Shown one piece after another: positions 44,259 to 52,899 of a stretch of 64,000 nt of DNA. Origin of the DNA: Mesolinea sp040772305 (GTDB taxonomy: Bacteria > Chloroflexota > Anaerolineae > Anaerolineales > Anaerolineaceae); NCBI GenBank assembly GCA_040772305.1, contig JAXGYK010000001.1:124001-188000 (forward strand). The letters run 5' to 3'. The notes under the pieces were generated by a model that searched no databases, had not been told where the DNA came from, and saw only the letters and a program-made list of their open reading frames with translations. Position 1 is the first letter of the stretch. Each line of letters begins with the position of its first letter. The position numbers and the translations under genes were made by a program.

Positions 44259-45251
44259 CTAAACATGTCGAAGCATCTCTTGGCGCGACTGAGAAGCAAA
44301 GTGGCAGGCAACCCAATGCTCAGGCTCAACTTCCAGCAGTTCCGGGTCTTTGCAGGTACAGATGTCCTGTGCCATCCAGCAACGGGGCGCAAACCGACAT
44401 CCTGGTTTCAAGTCTACCGGGCTGGGCACATCGCCCTCCAGCACGATGCGCTTGGATTCATTGTCGAAATCCAGTTTCGGAACTGCGGAGAGCAGTGCAA
44501 TCGAATATGGGTGCAATGTATTTTTAAAAATGGTCTCTGAACCCGTAAGCTCCACAATCTGCCCTAAATACATAACGGCAATGCGGTTGGAAATATGCCG
44601 CACAACACTTAAGTCATGTGAAATGAATAGATAGGCGAGTCCTGCCTTTTTCTGCAGGTCAACTAGCAGATTGATGATAGTCGCCTGTATGGAAACATCC
44701 AGTGCTGATACTGGCTCATCGCAAATGATGAATTTCGCATCCAAACTCAGGGCACGGGCTATACCGACAAGCTGTCGCTTTCCTCCGTCCAACTCATGCG
44801 GGTACTTGCTCAAGACATACTCCTCGATGCCAGTCATTTCAATCAATTCGGCGATTTTGGCGTCGATTTCCGGCCCTTTTTTCATTCCATGTACCAGATA
44901 GGCTTCAGACAGAATTTCCTTGACTGTTTTTTCCGGATTCAAAGCAGTATAAGGATCTTGAAAAATCATTTGTATTACACGGCAATACTTTTTCCGGTCA
45001 AGTCTGTTACCTTCCCAGAGGTCATCACCCTGTATGCTTATTTCGCCACCATCCGGCGAAAGTAACCCAACCAGCAGATTGCCCACAGTACTTTTTCCGC
45101 AGCCGCTTTCACCGACAAGACCAAGAGTCTCATGCTCATATACATTAAAACTGACCCCGTCAACAGCATGGAGAATTTTTTTGTTGGCTAGGGGAAAATA
45201 CTTTTTTAGATTCTTCACTTCCACTAAAGGCATCTTCATTTGGCTGCTCAT
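44259..45251 (-). CDS. Dipeptide/oligopeptide-type ABC importer, second ATPase (DppF-like)
   Basis: The 330-residue ATPase has Walker A GESGCGKST, Walker B FIICDEPVSALD, and the C-terminal Opp/Dpp extension with a Cys cluster (GCRFAPRCWMAQDICTC). The ABC signature is unusual: LDGGKRQ instead of LSGGQRQ, with Asp replacing the signature Ser. I set the start at ATG 45251, which follows AAAGGAG and overlaps the preceding ATPase stop by four bases; the frame runs open 300 bp further upstream, but that part is only the other gene read in a different frame. The partner ATPase has a canonical signature, so one of the two ATP sites may be altered. Confidence 0.93.
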   Translation of the reverse strand: MSSQMKMPLVEVKNLKKYFPLANKKILHAVDGVSFNVYEHETLGLVGESGCGKSTVGNLLVGLLSPDGGEISIQGDDLWEGNRLDRKKYCRVIQMIFQDPYTALNPEKTVKEILSEAYLVHGMKKGPEIDAKIAELIEMTGIEEYVLSKYPHELDGGKRQLVGIARALSLDAKFIICDEPVSALDVSIQATIINLLVDLQKKAGLAYLFISHDLSVVRHISNRIAVMYLGQIVELTGSETIFKNTLHPYSIALLSAVPKLDFDNESKRIVLEGDVPSPVDLKPGCRFAPRCWMAQDICTCKDPELLEVEPEHWVACHFASQSRQEMLRHV

Positions 45252-46213
45252 TTTGCGCTCCTTTTCCAGCAAGCGACCATGTGACCGTTCCCGAGATCTG
45301 CTAATGGAGGATATTCTTTTTTGCACAACGTACAGGCTTGCAAACAGCGTGGGTGAAAGCGGCACCCAGTAGGCAAGTTCTGTGCATTGACCACATTGCC
45401 GGGGATATGGGAAAGTCGGTCTCTCTTTCCGTCTATCCGCGGGATGGCTGCCAGTAGTCCAATCGTGTATGGATGTGCAGGATTCGTAAACACTTCCTTT
45501 ACAGTCCCAGACTCTACGATGGCTCCGCTGTACATGACTGCGACTCGCTGGCAAATTTCTGCGATAATGCCGAGGCTGTGCGTAATCATAAGCAGTGAAC
45601 TCATACGTGCTTTTTGAAGGTCTTTCATTATTTCAAGGATCTGGGCCTGAATGGTAACATCCAGCGCTGTGGTCGGCTCATCAGCAACCAAAAGTTCAGG
45701 ATTGCACGCCAGAGCTGCGGCAATACCAACCCGTTGACGCATGCCTCCGCTAAGTTGATGCGGATAGTCATCCATGCGGTTTGCGGGAATGCCCACCATG
45801 CGGAGCAGATCAGCTGCTTTTTCTTTCCTGGGCGCTCCCCGAAGATTCTCATGTGAAGCAAGTGCCAGTGTAATCTGAGTTCCCACAGTATATACAGGAT
45901 TGAGAGAAGACAGGGGATTAGAGAATATCATCGCGATTCGTTTTCCACGGTAATTGGTCATCTCTCCTTCACTCTTGTGAAGGATGGGCTCACCATCAAA
46001 CATTATTTCGCCTTTAGTGATGGTGGATACGATCGGAGGAAGCAGCTTGAGGATAGAAAGCGCTGTGGTCGTTTTGCCGGCCCCTGTCTCACCTACCAAG
46101 CCCATAGCTTCTCCAGGCATGATGGTAAGGTCGACACCATTGAGCGCGTATGAAATTTTATTTCCAGTCTCGTATTCCACATGTAAATCTTTGATATTGA
46201 GTAATGGCTCCAT
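45248..46213 (-). CDS. Dipeptide/oligopeptide-type ABC importer, first ATPase (DppD-like)
   Basis: This 321-residue ATPase has Walker A GETGAGKTT, signature LSGGMRQRV, Walker B LLVADEPTTALD and the switch His in ITHSLG. The C-terminal Opp/Dpp extension carries the Cys-rich GCRFHPRCLQACTLC block seen in this subfamily. ATG at 46213 is chosen because GAAAGGAG precedes it. It overlaps the next ATPase gene by four bases, as usual for DppD-DppF pairs that act as a heterodimer. Confidence 0.94.
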   Translation of the reverse strand: MEPLLNIKDLHVEYETGNKISYALNGVDLTIMPGEAMGLVGETGAGKTTTALSILKLLPPIVSTITKGEIMFDGEPILHKSEGEMTNYRGKRIAMIFSNPLSSLNPVYTVGTQITLALASHENLRGAPRKEKAADLLRMVGIPANRMDDYPHQLSGGMRQRVGIAAALACNPELLVADEPTTALDVTIQAQILEIMKDLQKARMSSLLMITHSLGIIAEICQRVAVMYSGAIVESGTVKEVFTNPAHPYTIGLLAAIPRIDGKRDRLSHIPGNVVNAQNLPTGCRFHPRCLQACTLCKKEYPPLADLGNGHMVACWKRSAK

Positions 46214-46252
46214 CTGACTTGCTCCTTTCACCATGTGCTGTTCCGAACCGCA

Positions 46253-47107
46253 TCAGTCTTTGTTTTTCGGGTCAAGTACATCGCGAATTCCCTCGCCCAA
46301 CAAACTGAACGTCAGTACTGTATACATCAGGGCTAGTCCTGGGACAATAACTGTCCACGGAGCAGTAGTCAGATAGCCACGTCCATCAGAAATCATGGAT
46401 CCCCATGTTGGAGTGGTGATGGGTACACCACAGCCCAAGAAGCTCAAGCTGGCTTCGATCAGGATGACATTGCCGATTTGCTGGCTGGCATTGATGATAA
46501 GAGGAATGTAACAGTTGGGCAAAATCTGGCTGAACATAATATGTGATTGCGATCCTCCTAAAAGGCCAGATGCCAGGACAAATTCCGAGCGGCGTAGTGT
46601 CAGAACTCGCATACGGGCTAACCTGGCATAACTGATCCATCCGCCAATGGTCATGGTGATGAGGAGATTGTATACATTTGCACCAAGCACTGCCATGATT
46701 GCAATAGCCATCAGCATGTAGGGAATGGAGTTGAGGATTTCCGTGGCACGCATGACTGCCATGTCCACCCAGCCGCCGAAGTAACCAGCGGACATACCCA
46801 GGACAGTTCCAATGATACTGGGAAGGATGATGCCTGCTAATGCAATTGACAAGGAGACTCTTCCACCTGCAAGCATTCGGGCAAGCATATCGCTACCCGC
46901 TCCGTTCGTTCCCAGTATGTGACCGTTGAGCCCTTTGGAAAACCATTCGGGCGCTGTTAGCCTCATCTGCAGGTTAACGCCTCTGGGATCAAATGGAATT
47001 AGCATGGGTCCGACGATGACGGAGAACAGTAGAATCAGCAGCATGAAAGAGCCAATCATAAAGAATTTGTTTTTACGCATCTTCCGGAATAAATCAGCTT
47101 TCGACAT
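46253..47107 (-). CDS. Dipeptide/oligopeptide-type ABC importer permease (DppC-like)
   Basis: The 284-residue permease has an N-terminal helix (OppC N-terminal domain), the extracytoplasmic GTNGAGSDMLAR segment and a binding-protein-dependent transport domain with five more helices. The EAA-type loop contacting the ATPase is at about residues 175-195 (RSEFVLASGLLGGSQSHIMF). It is preceded by AAGGAGG and lies 11 bp after the first permease gene. It forms the pore with the DppB-like protein. Confidence 0.94.
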   Translation of the reverse strand: MSKADLFRKMRKNKFFMIGSFMLLILLFSVIVGPMLIPFDPRGVNLQMRLTAPEWFSKGLNGHILGTNGAGSDMLARMLAGGRVSLSIALAGIILPSIIGTVLGMSAGYFGGWVDMAVMRATEILNSIPYMLMAIAIMAVLGANVYNLLITMTIGGWISYARLARMRVLTLRRSEFVLASGLLGGSQSHIMFSQILPNCYIPLIINASQQIGNVILIEASLSFLGCGVPITTPTWGSMISDGRGYLTTAPWTVIVPGLALMYTVLTFSLLGEGIRDVLDPKNKD

Positions 47108-47118
47108 GGAAGGCCTCC

Positions 47119-48039
47119 TTAATCCAATCTAGCTCGCGGGTCAATGATAGAGTAAAGAATATCTATCACTAAGTTTGCCAAAACGAACACTGTGGTGGAC
47201 ATCAACAGCGCTGCCTGGACCACAGGGTAATCCCGGTTTGTGATTGAAGTGATCAGTAAATTCCCCAAGCCTGGCCAGCCAAATACGGTCTCTACAACGG
47301 CGGAACCAGCCAGCATGTTTGCAAAGCTGATGCCTACCAAAGTGACAACCGGAAGCAAAGCTTGACGGAGAGCATATTTGCTATAAATCAAAAAGCGGGG
47401 CACGCCTCTTGCTCTGGTTGCCAAAGTATGATCTTCCTGCAGAGTTGAGTACATGCTGGAGCGGAGATGACGGACCACATTAGCGCTCATGCCGAACCCC
47501 AGGGTAATGGCCGGCAGGAGTATGTTCTTGAAACTTCCGTAGCCGGTCACGGGAAGCCAGCGGAGTGTTACCCCGAAGATTAGGATAAGCAGCATACCCG
47601 TCCAGACAGGGGACATGGCATTGCCCAAAATGGCGAACGTCATTGCGCCAACATCCACAAAAGATCCTTTTTTTACTGCAGCTATCACACCCAGGGGAAT
47701 ACTGACCAGCAGCGCAATGACAAGGGCTGCAACTGCCAGTTCAAGCGATGCTTTGAATCTGGTGCCCAAAAGTGCGAAGGTGGGCTGCTTAAAAGAAATG
47801 GATGTTCCGAAATCCCCCTGAAGAATATTTTTAAGATAAATGCCAAATTGAACAAGAATGGGTTGGTCAAAGCCCATATCTTTCATAGTTTTGTCATACA
47901 GTTCCTGTGTAAAGTTTGAACCGAGCATGATTTCGACAGGATCGCCCGGTATGGAGCGAATCAGAGCAAAGACCGCCAGACTTGCTACAAACAATACAAT
48001 AACAGAAAATAGAAGCCTTCGCAGGATAAATTTGACCAT
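47119..48039 (-). CDS. Dipeptide/oligopeptide-type ABC importer permease (DppB-like)
   Basis: This 306-residue permease begins with the DppB/OppB N-terminal pattern (FILRRLLFSVIVLFVASLAVF, IPGDPVEIML) and has six helices. The ATPase-coupling loop reads LATRARGVPRFLIYSKYALRQA region, shown here only by position (about residues 210-235). It ends YSIIDPRARLD, typical of the family. It is transcribed directly after the binding protein gene. Confidence 0.94.
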   Translation of the reverse strand: MVKFILRRLLFSVIVLFVASLAVFALIRSIPGDPVEIMLGSNFTQELYDKTMKDMGFDQPILVQFGIYLKNILQGDFGTSISFKQPTFALLGTRFKASLELAVAALVIALLVSIPLGVIAAVKKGSFVDVGAMTFAILGNAMSPVWTGMLLILIFGVTLRWLPVTGYGSFKNILLPAITLGFGMSANVVRHLRSSMYSTLQEDHTLATRARGVPRFLIYSKYALRQALLPVVTLVGISFANMLAGSAVVETVFGWPGLGNLLITSITNRDYPVVQAALLMSTTVFVLANLVIDILYSIIDPRARLD

Positions 48040-48165
48040 TTAAGGGCTCTCCTTTTCTTGCGTAATACCCAGAGTGGAGGATTGACTGATAAGAGCCTGC
48101 TCTCCCAGAAATACACTTAAGAATGATTTTGGGAGAGCTGGCTCGTTATGCTGGGTTCCTAACAG

Positions 48166-49734
48166 TTATCGATTCACCTGGATGTTTCTATAGTCAAAAA
48201 TGCTATCTCCATAAGTGGTAAATCCGGTGACACTTTTGTTCAGCCCTATAGACTGATCCATGACAAATACCGGAATGACCGGACCATGTATTTCGGCTAT
48301 CAGCTGAAAGCCTTTACGGAGGAATTCGGAACGCTTCTCTGGATCCAGGGCACCGGTAGCATCCCGGAAGACCTGCTTGAATTCTTCATTGTCCAGTTTT
48401 GATGCAATACGGTCATTGACGAACTGAATATTAGTAAACGCGGACATATCCGGGGACATTCCGGTCTGAGAGACAAACAGATCAAAGTCGCCGCTGTTTC
48501 GCCGGTCGGCTAAACCACCGCTCTCAATCATATCCAGCTTTACTGTGAACCCCACAGTTTCAAACATATAGACAAGGGCTTGACTCAGCTCATTTACTTT
48601 GGGGGTGTTATTCATCATGACTACTCTGATGGGAGTACCATCGTATCCGATTTCTTCCAGAATACCTTTGGCTTTTTCGACATCATATTGATAGTATTTC
48701 CCTGACTCTGCAAGGGCTTGATCATAGCCGTTAGTTCCTTCCGGCGCAAACCAATTTGCCGGTCTGGCATTGCCATAGATGGTAGAAGCGATCAGGCTCC
48801 GATCAATGCTCAGGGAAATGGCTTCACGTGCCTTCGCATCGTTAAAGAGGGCATCCGGTCTGCAGTTGAAGCCAATCCAATAGGCACGGGTACCATTCAG
48901 GGTCATCAAATAGGCATCCTTTGTATTTTCTACGGTTGGGAAGAGTTCATACGGAATCTGGTTTGTAAGGTCAATCTCTCCAGTTTCCAGAGCAGCTACC
49001 CGGGTTGTGTCCTCACTAATGATCTTAATAACAACCCTGTCCACATTGGTAGTCACGGTGTCGTCCCAGTATTTATAATCCGGCTTTCGCTCGTAAACAA
49101 GCTCGCTGTTGGGTTGCCAGGAGACAAACTGGAAGAGGCCACAGCCCACCGGTTTCTGAAAGTATGCTTCAGCACCCATCTCGGCAAATGCTTTCGGTTC
49201 CACATATGTCTGCGTTTGTGCAGCGTTCAGAACATTGCCATTGGGTTCAGAGAATTTTAGTGTAAAGTGCAGATCATCGGTGATTTCCACCTCAGTCAGA
49301 GTGCTCCAGTTGCCATGCATCAGCAAGGTCGAATCTGTCGCCATTCGCTCCAGTGTTACTTTCATGGATTCAGAGGTAAAGGGTTCGCCATTGTGAAAAG
49401 TAACGCCTTCACGCAGAGTAATGTACCACTCAGTACCGTCATCATTATATGACCACTCTTTCCATAGCCGGGGAGTAATTGTCCCGTCGTTTTCAAACTG
49501 GACCAAGCGGTCATACATAAGCCAGTCCGTGTTCGCATTGGTCACCGCATTGGGTGAACCGACATCCAGCGACTGTATGTCCGTTTTGAGTCCTATTGTC
49601 AGCACAACAGGAGAAGTGCTCTCGGAGGCTGTTGCATTTTCTGCAGAAGGTTTTTCCGCAGGAGCACTGCTACACGCAGTGAGCGTGACGATCAAAACAA
49701 GAATTGTCAGGATTTGGGAAAGACTTCGTTTCAT
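48166..49734 (-). CDS. ABC importer solute-binding lipoprotein (SBP_bac_5 family)
   Basis: A 522-residue extracytoplasmic binding protein of the DppA/OppA class. The signal peptide ends in a lipobox, LTAC with Cys21, so it should be anchored as a lipoprotein. Family features include WYITLREGVTFHNGEPFTSE and the late domain FDLFVSQTGMSPD. Such proteins bind peptides but also opines, nickel chelates, oligosaccharides and other amides, so the ligand is open. The following genes encode both permeases and both ATPases, giving a complete importer. Confidence 0.94.
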   Translation of the reverse strand: MKRSLSQILTILVLIVTLTACSSAPAEKPSAENATASESTSPVVLTIGLKTDIQSLDVGSPNAVTNANTDWLMYDRLVQFENDGTITPRLWKEWSYNDDGTEWYITLREGVTFHNGEPFTSESMKVTLERMATDSTLLMHGNWSTLTEVEITDDLHFTLKFSEPNGNVLNAAQTQTYVEPKAFAEMGAEAYFQKPVGCGLFQFVSWQPNSELVYERKPDYKYWDDTVTTNVDRVVIKIISEDTTRVAALETGEIDLTNQIPYELFPTVENTKDAYLMTLNGTRAYWIGFNCRPDALFNDAKAREAISLSIDRSLIASTIYGNARPANWFAPEGTNGYDQALAESGKYYQYDVEKAKGILEEIGYDGTPIRVVMMNNTPKVNELSQALVYMFETVGFTVKLDMIESGGLADRRNSGDFDLFVSQTGMSPDMSAFTNIQFVNDRIASKLDNEEFKQVFRDATGALDPEKRSEFLRKGFQLIAEIHGPVIPVFVMDQSIGLNKSVTGFTTYGDSIFDYRNIQVNR

Positions 49735-49985
49735 AATATATATCTCCTTTTTTGTGATTATCAGAAGCAGAGTCTCTTAGTGATAATAGTTGTTCAAGGG
49801 GCTGCTGCTTGAGTAGCTGAGTAGATTGGTCACTTTAGTTCACCCTTTCGCCTGCATTTGAAACTCCGGTCAAAACACCTTTATTAACCATTGTCCTTAG
49901 AACTTTGTAGGACGGAGTCCTCTCTGTTCAAAACCTTTTTATTTATCCAAGTCACCAGGTTTAAATGTCAAATAGCTTTAAACGA
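49735..49985. other. Spacer between amidohydrolase and binding-protein genes
   Basis: This 251-bp gap is the largest inside the minus-strand unit. I see no clear hairpin or promoter, but it could hold an internal promoter for the ABC genes. Confidence 0.3.
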
Positions 49986-51134
49986 TCAAAACGCAATGTC
50001 TCTGTATACGATGATTCCGTTTTTAACCGTCATCATATTCCGGATGATGCGTTCACCCACCATTCTTTCACCGATACGGTCAGAAAAAACGGTTGTCTTT
50101 TGCTCAACTTTAAGCACCGCGATATCGCCGGCACTATTTTTCTCCAAAGTCCCCAGCTTTTTGTGAGGTTCAAAAAACTTAGCGGGAAAAGTGATGCAAC
50201 GTTCCAAGATCTGCTCCATGCTCAGTCCCATGTTGAGATACTTGGACATAACGTGCAAAAGGCTGAAAGACGCTGGCCTGCGATACAGGTTGCTGACCGT
50301 CATATCTGTACTGATGACATCCGGCAGAAACCCGTCGGCAATTGCTGCTCTGGCAACAGAAAAGGAAAAGTGGACATTGGAGTTGGCAACATCAAAGATT
50401 ACGCCTCTCTCGCGCGCCTCCCAGGCAGCGTCTGACACTTTTCCGTTTTCGGCAATGATAGTGCTTCCCCGATCCTGATAGGCATGCGAAAGCACGTCAC
50501 CGGGGCGGAGCAACCGAAGCATGTCATCCAGATTTCCGGGAGGATTGGTGCAATGCACCATCACCGGAAGTTTCAGACGCTCGGCCATCTCGATTGTTTT
50601 TTCCAGAGGCTTGAGTCCGAGTCCGCGCACCATCTCTGCGCCATGACGAATCTTTAAGCCGATGATCTCATCGCTGTAACGGTGAACCATCTCTTCGAGC
50701 CGATCGTATTCATACTTGGATGGATCTACATTCTCAGGATTCGCCCCGACTGTGATGCCATCGGAACATACATTGATGAGCGTTTTAATCTGAAGCTGGC
50801 TGGTATCGATCACGCTCCTGCGTTCTTTATAGTTTGAAACCCCTGCACTCCCGCAGTCTAAAGTGGCAGTTACTCCCGATACAAAGCAGGCTGCTTCGAT
50901 CGGGGAGCCAAAAGAAGCTAAAGGATAGACATGGGTATGAAGATCAATCAGCCCAGGTACAACCAAACAGCCGGAAGCGTCGATCACATGTGTCATGCTT
51001 CCAATCTCGTCTGATGACTCAGATATTTGTCCGATTTCAGCAATGCGGCCACTTTCAATGGCAATATCTGCCTTTGTGTGACTATTCCTGCCGGCAAACA
51101 TTAATGTTCCATTTCGAATCAAGATATCATACAT
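49986..51134 (-). CDS. Amidohydrolase-superfamily enzyme (dihydroorotase-like)
   Basis: A 382-residue metal-dependent hydrolase of the cyclic amidohydrolase type. Metal site features are HTHVYPL (after VPGLIDL), the GLKIRHGAEMV Lys/His region, VMVHCTNPP, LSHAYQD and the final Asp in ISTDMTV. It resembles the uncharacterised EF_0837/AHA_3915-type dihydroorotase-like proteins, with members reported to cleave N-acyl or cyclic amides. ATG at 51134 follows AAAGGAGGAAG. Its place between an aldolase and an amide-type importer suggests it opens or deacylates the imported compound (inference). Confidence 0.88.
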   Translation of the reverse strand: MYDILIRNGTLMFAGRNSHTKADIAIESGRIAEIGQISESSDEIGSMTHVIDASGCLVVPGLIDLHTHVYPLASFGSPIEAACFVSGVTATLDCGSAGVSNYKERRSVIDTSQLQIKTLINVCSDGITVGANPENVDPSKYEYDRLEEMVHRYSDEIIGLKIRHGAEMVRGLGLKPLEKTIEMAERLKLPVMVHCTNPPGNLDDMLRLLRPGDVLSHAYQDRGSTIIAENGKVSDAAWEARERGVIFDVANSNVHFSFSVARAAIADGFLPDVISTDMTVSNLYRRPASFSLLHVMSKYLNMGLSMEQILERCITFPAKFFEPHKKLGTLEKNSAGDIAVLKVEQKTTVFSDRIGERMVGERIIRNMMTVKNGIIVYRDIAF

Positions 51135-51165
51135 CCTGATAGCTTCCTCCTTTCCTTGCCTGAAA

Positions 51166-51867
51166 TCAGGGGGAGTATTTGTCGTCAATGATTTCAAATC
51201 CTTTTTCTGTCAGGGATTTTTCCACCCAGTCTCGGTTTGAAGTTCCCTCTCTTGCAGCACGCACCTTATTCTGGTCTCCCACCTGAAATTTTTTGGCAGC
51301 CTCAAGAATATCTTCGGCATCCCTCTGCGGAATGACAATCACACCATCCTTATCTGCCAATATGATATCGCCGGGATAGACACTGATTCCTCCGCAGGAG
51401 ATGGGTACATTAATTTCTCCCGGGCCTTCTTTATAAGGTCCGCCCGGAGTCGTGCCGGTACAATAGACAGGAAAATCCCATTCTCCGATTTCGTCAATAT
51501 CGCGGATCGGACCATCCAGAACAATACCTGCAACCTTTTTTTGGTATTTAAGCCAAGTCATCATGATGACCCCGATCAGTGAACGAGTATCCTCCTCTTC
51601 ATTGGAAACTACGATCACATCAGCTTCCTGGCAATAGTTGAGGGCCGCGTGCAGGGCAAGATTGTCTCCTGCCCGGCCTTTAACCGTGAAAGCAGGACCA
51701 ACCATCGTCCCAGAAGAAGGTTTGCTGACTAGATGGATCCGCGGGTGCATGGCACAGCTTCGCTCCATGACATCTGCTACATTTGAAGCAGGAATCCCCT
51801 CAAACTGCTTGACGATATCTACGGAGGGCAGATTGCGCTTTAAAAATATTCTCTTACCTACTGTCAT
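51166..51867 (-). CDS. RraA-like aldolase-family protein
   Basis: A 233-residue RraA-fold protein. The active-site segment reads KVAGIVLDGPIRDIDEIGEW, with the Asp and Arg-Asp pattern of class II 4-hydroxy-2-oxo acid aldolases. The later YPGDIILADKDGVIVIP block is standard for the family. I start it at ATG 51867 because the frame upstream encodes the preceding dehydrogenase's region and lacks family similarity. It has the same fold as the gene at 22690-23403; each is partnered by a D-2-hydroxyacid dehydrogenase. An aldol cleavage step yielding pyruvate or a similar oxo acid is likely (inference). Confidence 0.87.
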   Translation of the reverse strand: MTVGKRIFLKRNLPSVDIVKQFEGIPASNVADVMERSCAMHPRIHLVSKPSSGTMVGPAFTVKGRAGDNLALHAALNYCQEADVIVVSNEEEDTRSLIGVIMMTWLKYQKKVAGIVLDGPIRDIDEIGEWDFPVYCTGTTPGGPYKEGPGEINVPISCGGISVYPGDIILADKDGVIVIPQRDAEDILEAAKKFQVGDQNKVRAAREGTSNRDWVEKSLTEKGFEIIDDKYSP

Positions 51868-51892
51868 GTTTGGTATGCCTTCGCTTTCCTTT

Positions 51893-52768
51893 TTAGTGTC
51901 GTAAAATTCCAATGATTTCTTTCCAGCCTTCGGGATTGCGCTCAACGAAGCGAGCGGGGAAACTGCAGGGGATGAGACGTTCATGCCATTTTTTCGAGGA
52001 TTTTGTCATGTCGCCTTCAAGATCAGCCTCTTCCAGAAGGCTAAGGCTACCTGTCAGTTCTTCTGCCCGACGCTTGCAGTGCAGTGCTGTTCCTGTGACC
52101 AGACGGTCAAGGTGTGTATTGAAGGGAATGTTATCCATGGATTTGCTGATTGAAGCGATAACCTCCTCCTCAACTCCGTAGGTTTCTGCAGCCTGAAGCA
52201 TTTCGAGCATGAGGGCAGCAATTCCCTTCATAAAGATGCTTCTCACCATTTTGATTGCTGCGGCAGAACCCGCCTTTTCACCAACCACCGAGATTTTCAT
52301 GCCGTAGGGCGACATCTTTTCGTTGAACTGCTTGGCTCCGCTTCCGCTGGCAGCGATCGGGACCTGGTGTTTTTCACTGGGCAAAGAGCCCAGCATGGCT
52401 GCATCCACGAAAGATGCACCCGTTTTTTCAACAATTTCGCCGATTTGCTGTTTTACTTTTGGAGTAGCAGAACTGACATCTACGTATAACTGACCATGGC
52501 GCAGGTAATTTTGTAGTTCTTTACCAATTTCAAGGGCATTTGACGCAAGGACAGCCGAAATGATTAGATCTGCTTTCAACGCAATCTCCTGGGATTTCTC
52601 TGCCAGGGAAACCTGGGCTTCTTCTGCTCGAGAGTGAATCAGTTTACCCATTACGGGATCATCCGCCATAGCATCAAATGCCAGGATCCCCGTTATTCCT
52701 TCCCCCTTTAATCCGCAGGAGATGTTATAAGCAGCTTCTCCGAATCCAATAAAACCAACCTTTATCAA
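51893..52768 (-). CDS. NAD(P)-dependent 3-hydroxyacid dehydrogenase-like protein with DUF1932 domain
   Basis: This 291-residue protein starts with a dinucleotide-binding motif, VGFIGFGEAAYNI, in a fold like 6-phosphogluconate and 3-hydroxyisobutyrate dehydrogenases. The C-terminal half (about 190 onward) matches the DUF1932 all-helical domain, seen in my reading as AALMLEMLQAAETYGVEEEV. Relatives oxidise beta-hydroxy acids or related carbon backbones. The start is TTG at 52768, supported by GGGAGG seven bases upstream. It is the first gene of the ten-gene unit and is divergent from the LysR gene. Confidence 0.85.
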   Translation of the reverse strand: MIKVGFIGFGEAAYNISCGLKGEGITGILAFDAMADDPVMGKLIHSRAEEAQVSLAEKSQEIALKADLIISAVLASNALEIGKELQNYLRHGQLYVDVSSATPKVKQQIGEIVEKTGASFVDAAMLGSLPSEKHQVPIAASGSGAKQFNEKMSPYGMKISVVGEKAGSAAAIKMVRSIFMKGIAALMLEMLQAAETYGVEEEVIASISKSMDNIPFNTHLDRLVTGTALHCKRRAEELTGSLSLLEEADLEGDMTKSSKKWHERLIPCSFPARFVERNPEGWKEIIGILRH

Positions 52769-52800
52769 TTATCGATCCTCCCAAAGCCGTAATTTAGTTG

Positions 52801-52828
52801 TTGTTAAAGATTTTTACACGACTATAAT
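52801..52828 (+). promoter_or_regulatory. Promoter of the LysR-type regulator gene
   Basis: TTGTTA (52801-52806), 16-bp spacer, TATAAT (52823-52828). It is back to back with the operon promoter, as usual for LysR-controlled divergent units. Confidence 0.55.
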
Positions 52829-52856
52829 ATTATACAGAACAAGTTTATGCAAACAA
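52829..52856 (-). promoter_or_regulatory. Promoter of the catabolic operon
   Basis: On the minus strand TTGTTT (52856-52851), 16-bp spacer, TATAAT (52834-52829). The AT-rich dyad formed with the opposite -10 could hold the LysR-protein binding site. Confidence 0.55.
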
Positions 52857-52899
52857 CGAAAACTTAGGATTTCGACAAAAATTTTTTGTGAGGAATGAA

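Noticed and set aside
45252..45554. 100-residue N-terminal extension of the second ABC ATPase
   Set aside because: It overlaps the end of the first ATPase gene in another frame, has no family similarity, and ATG 45251 has a good ribosome-binding site.
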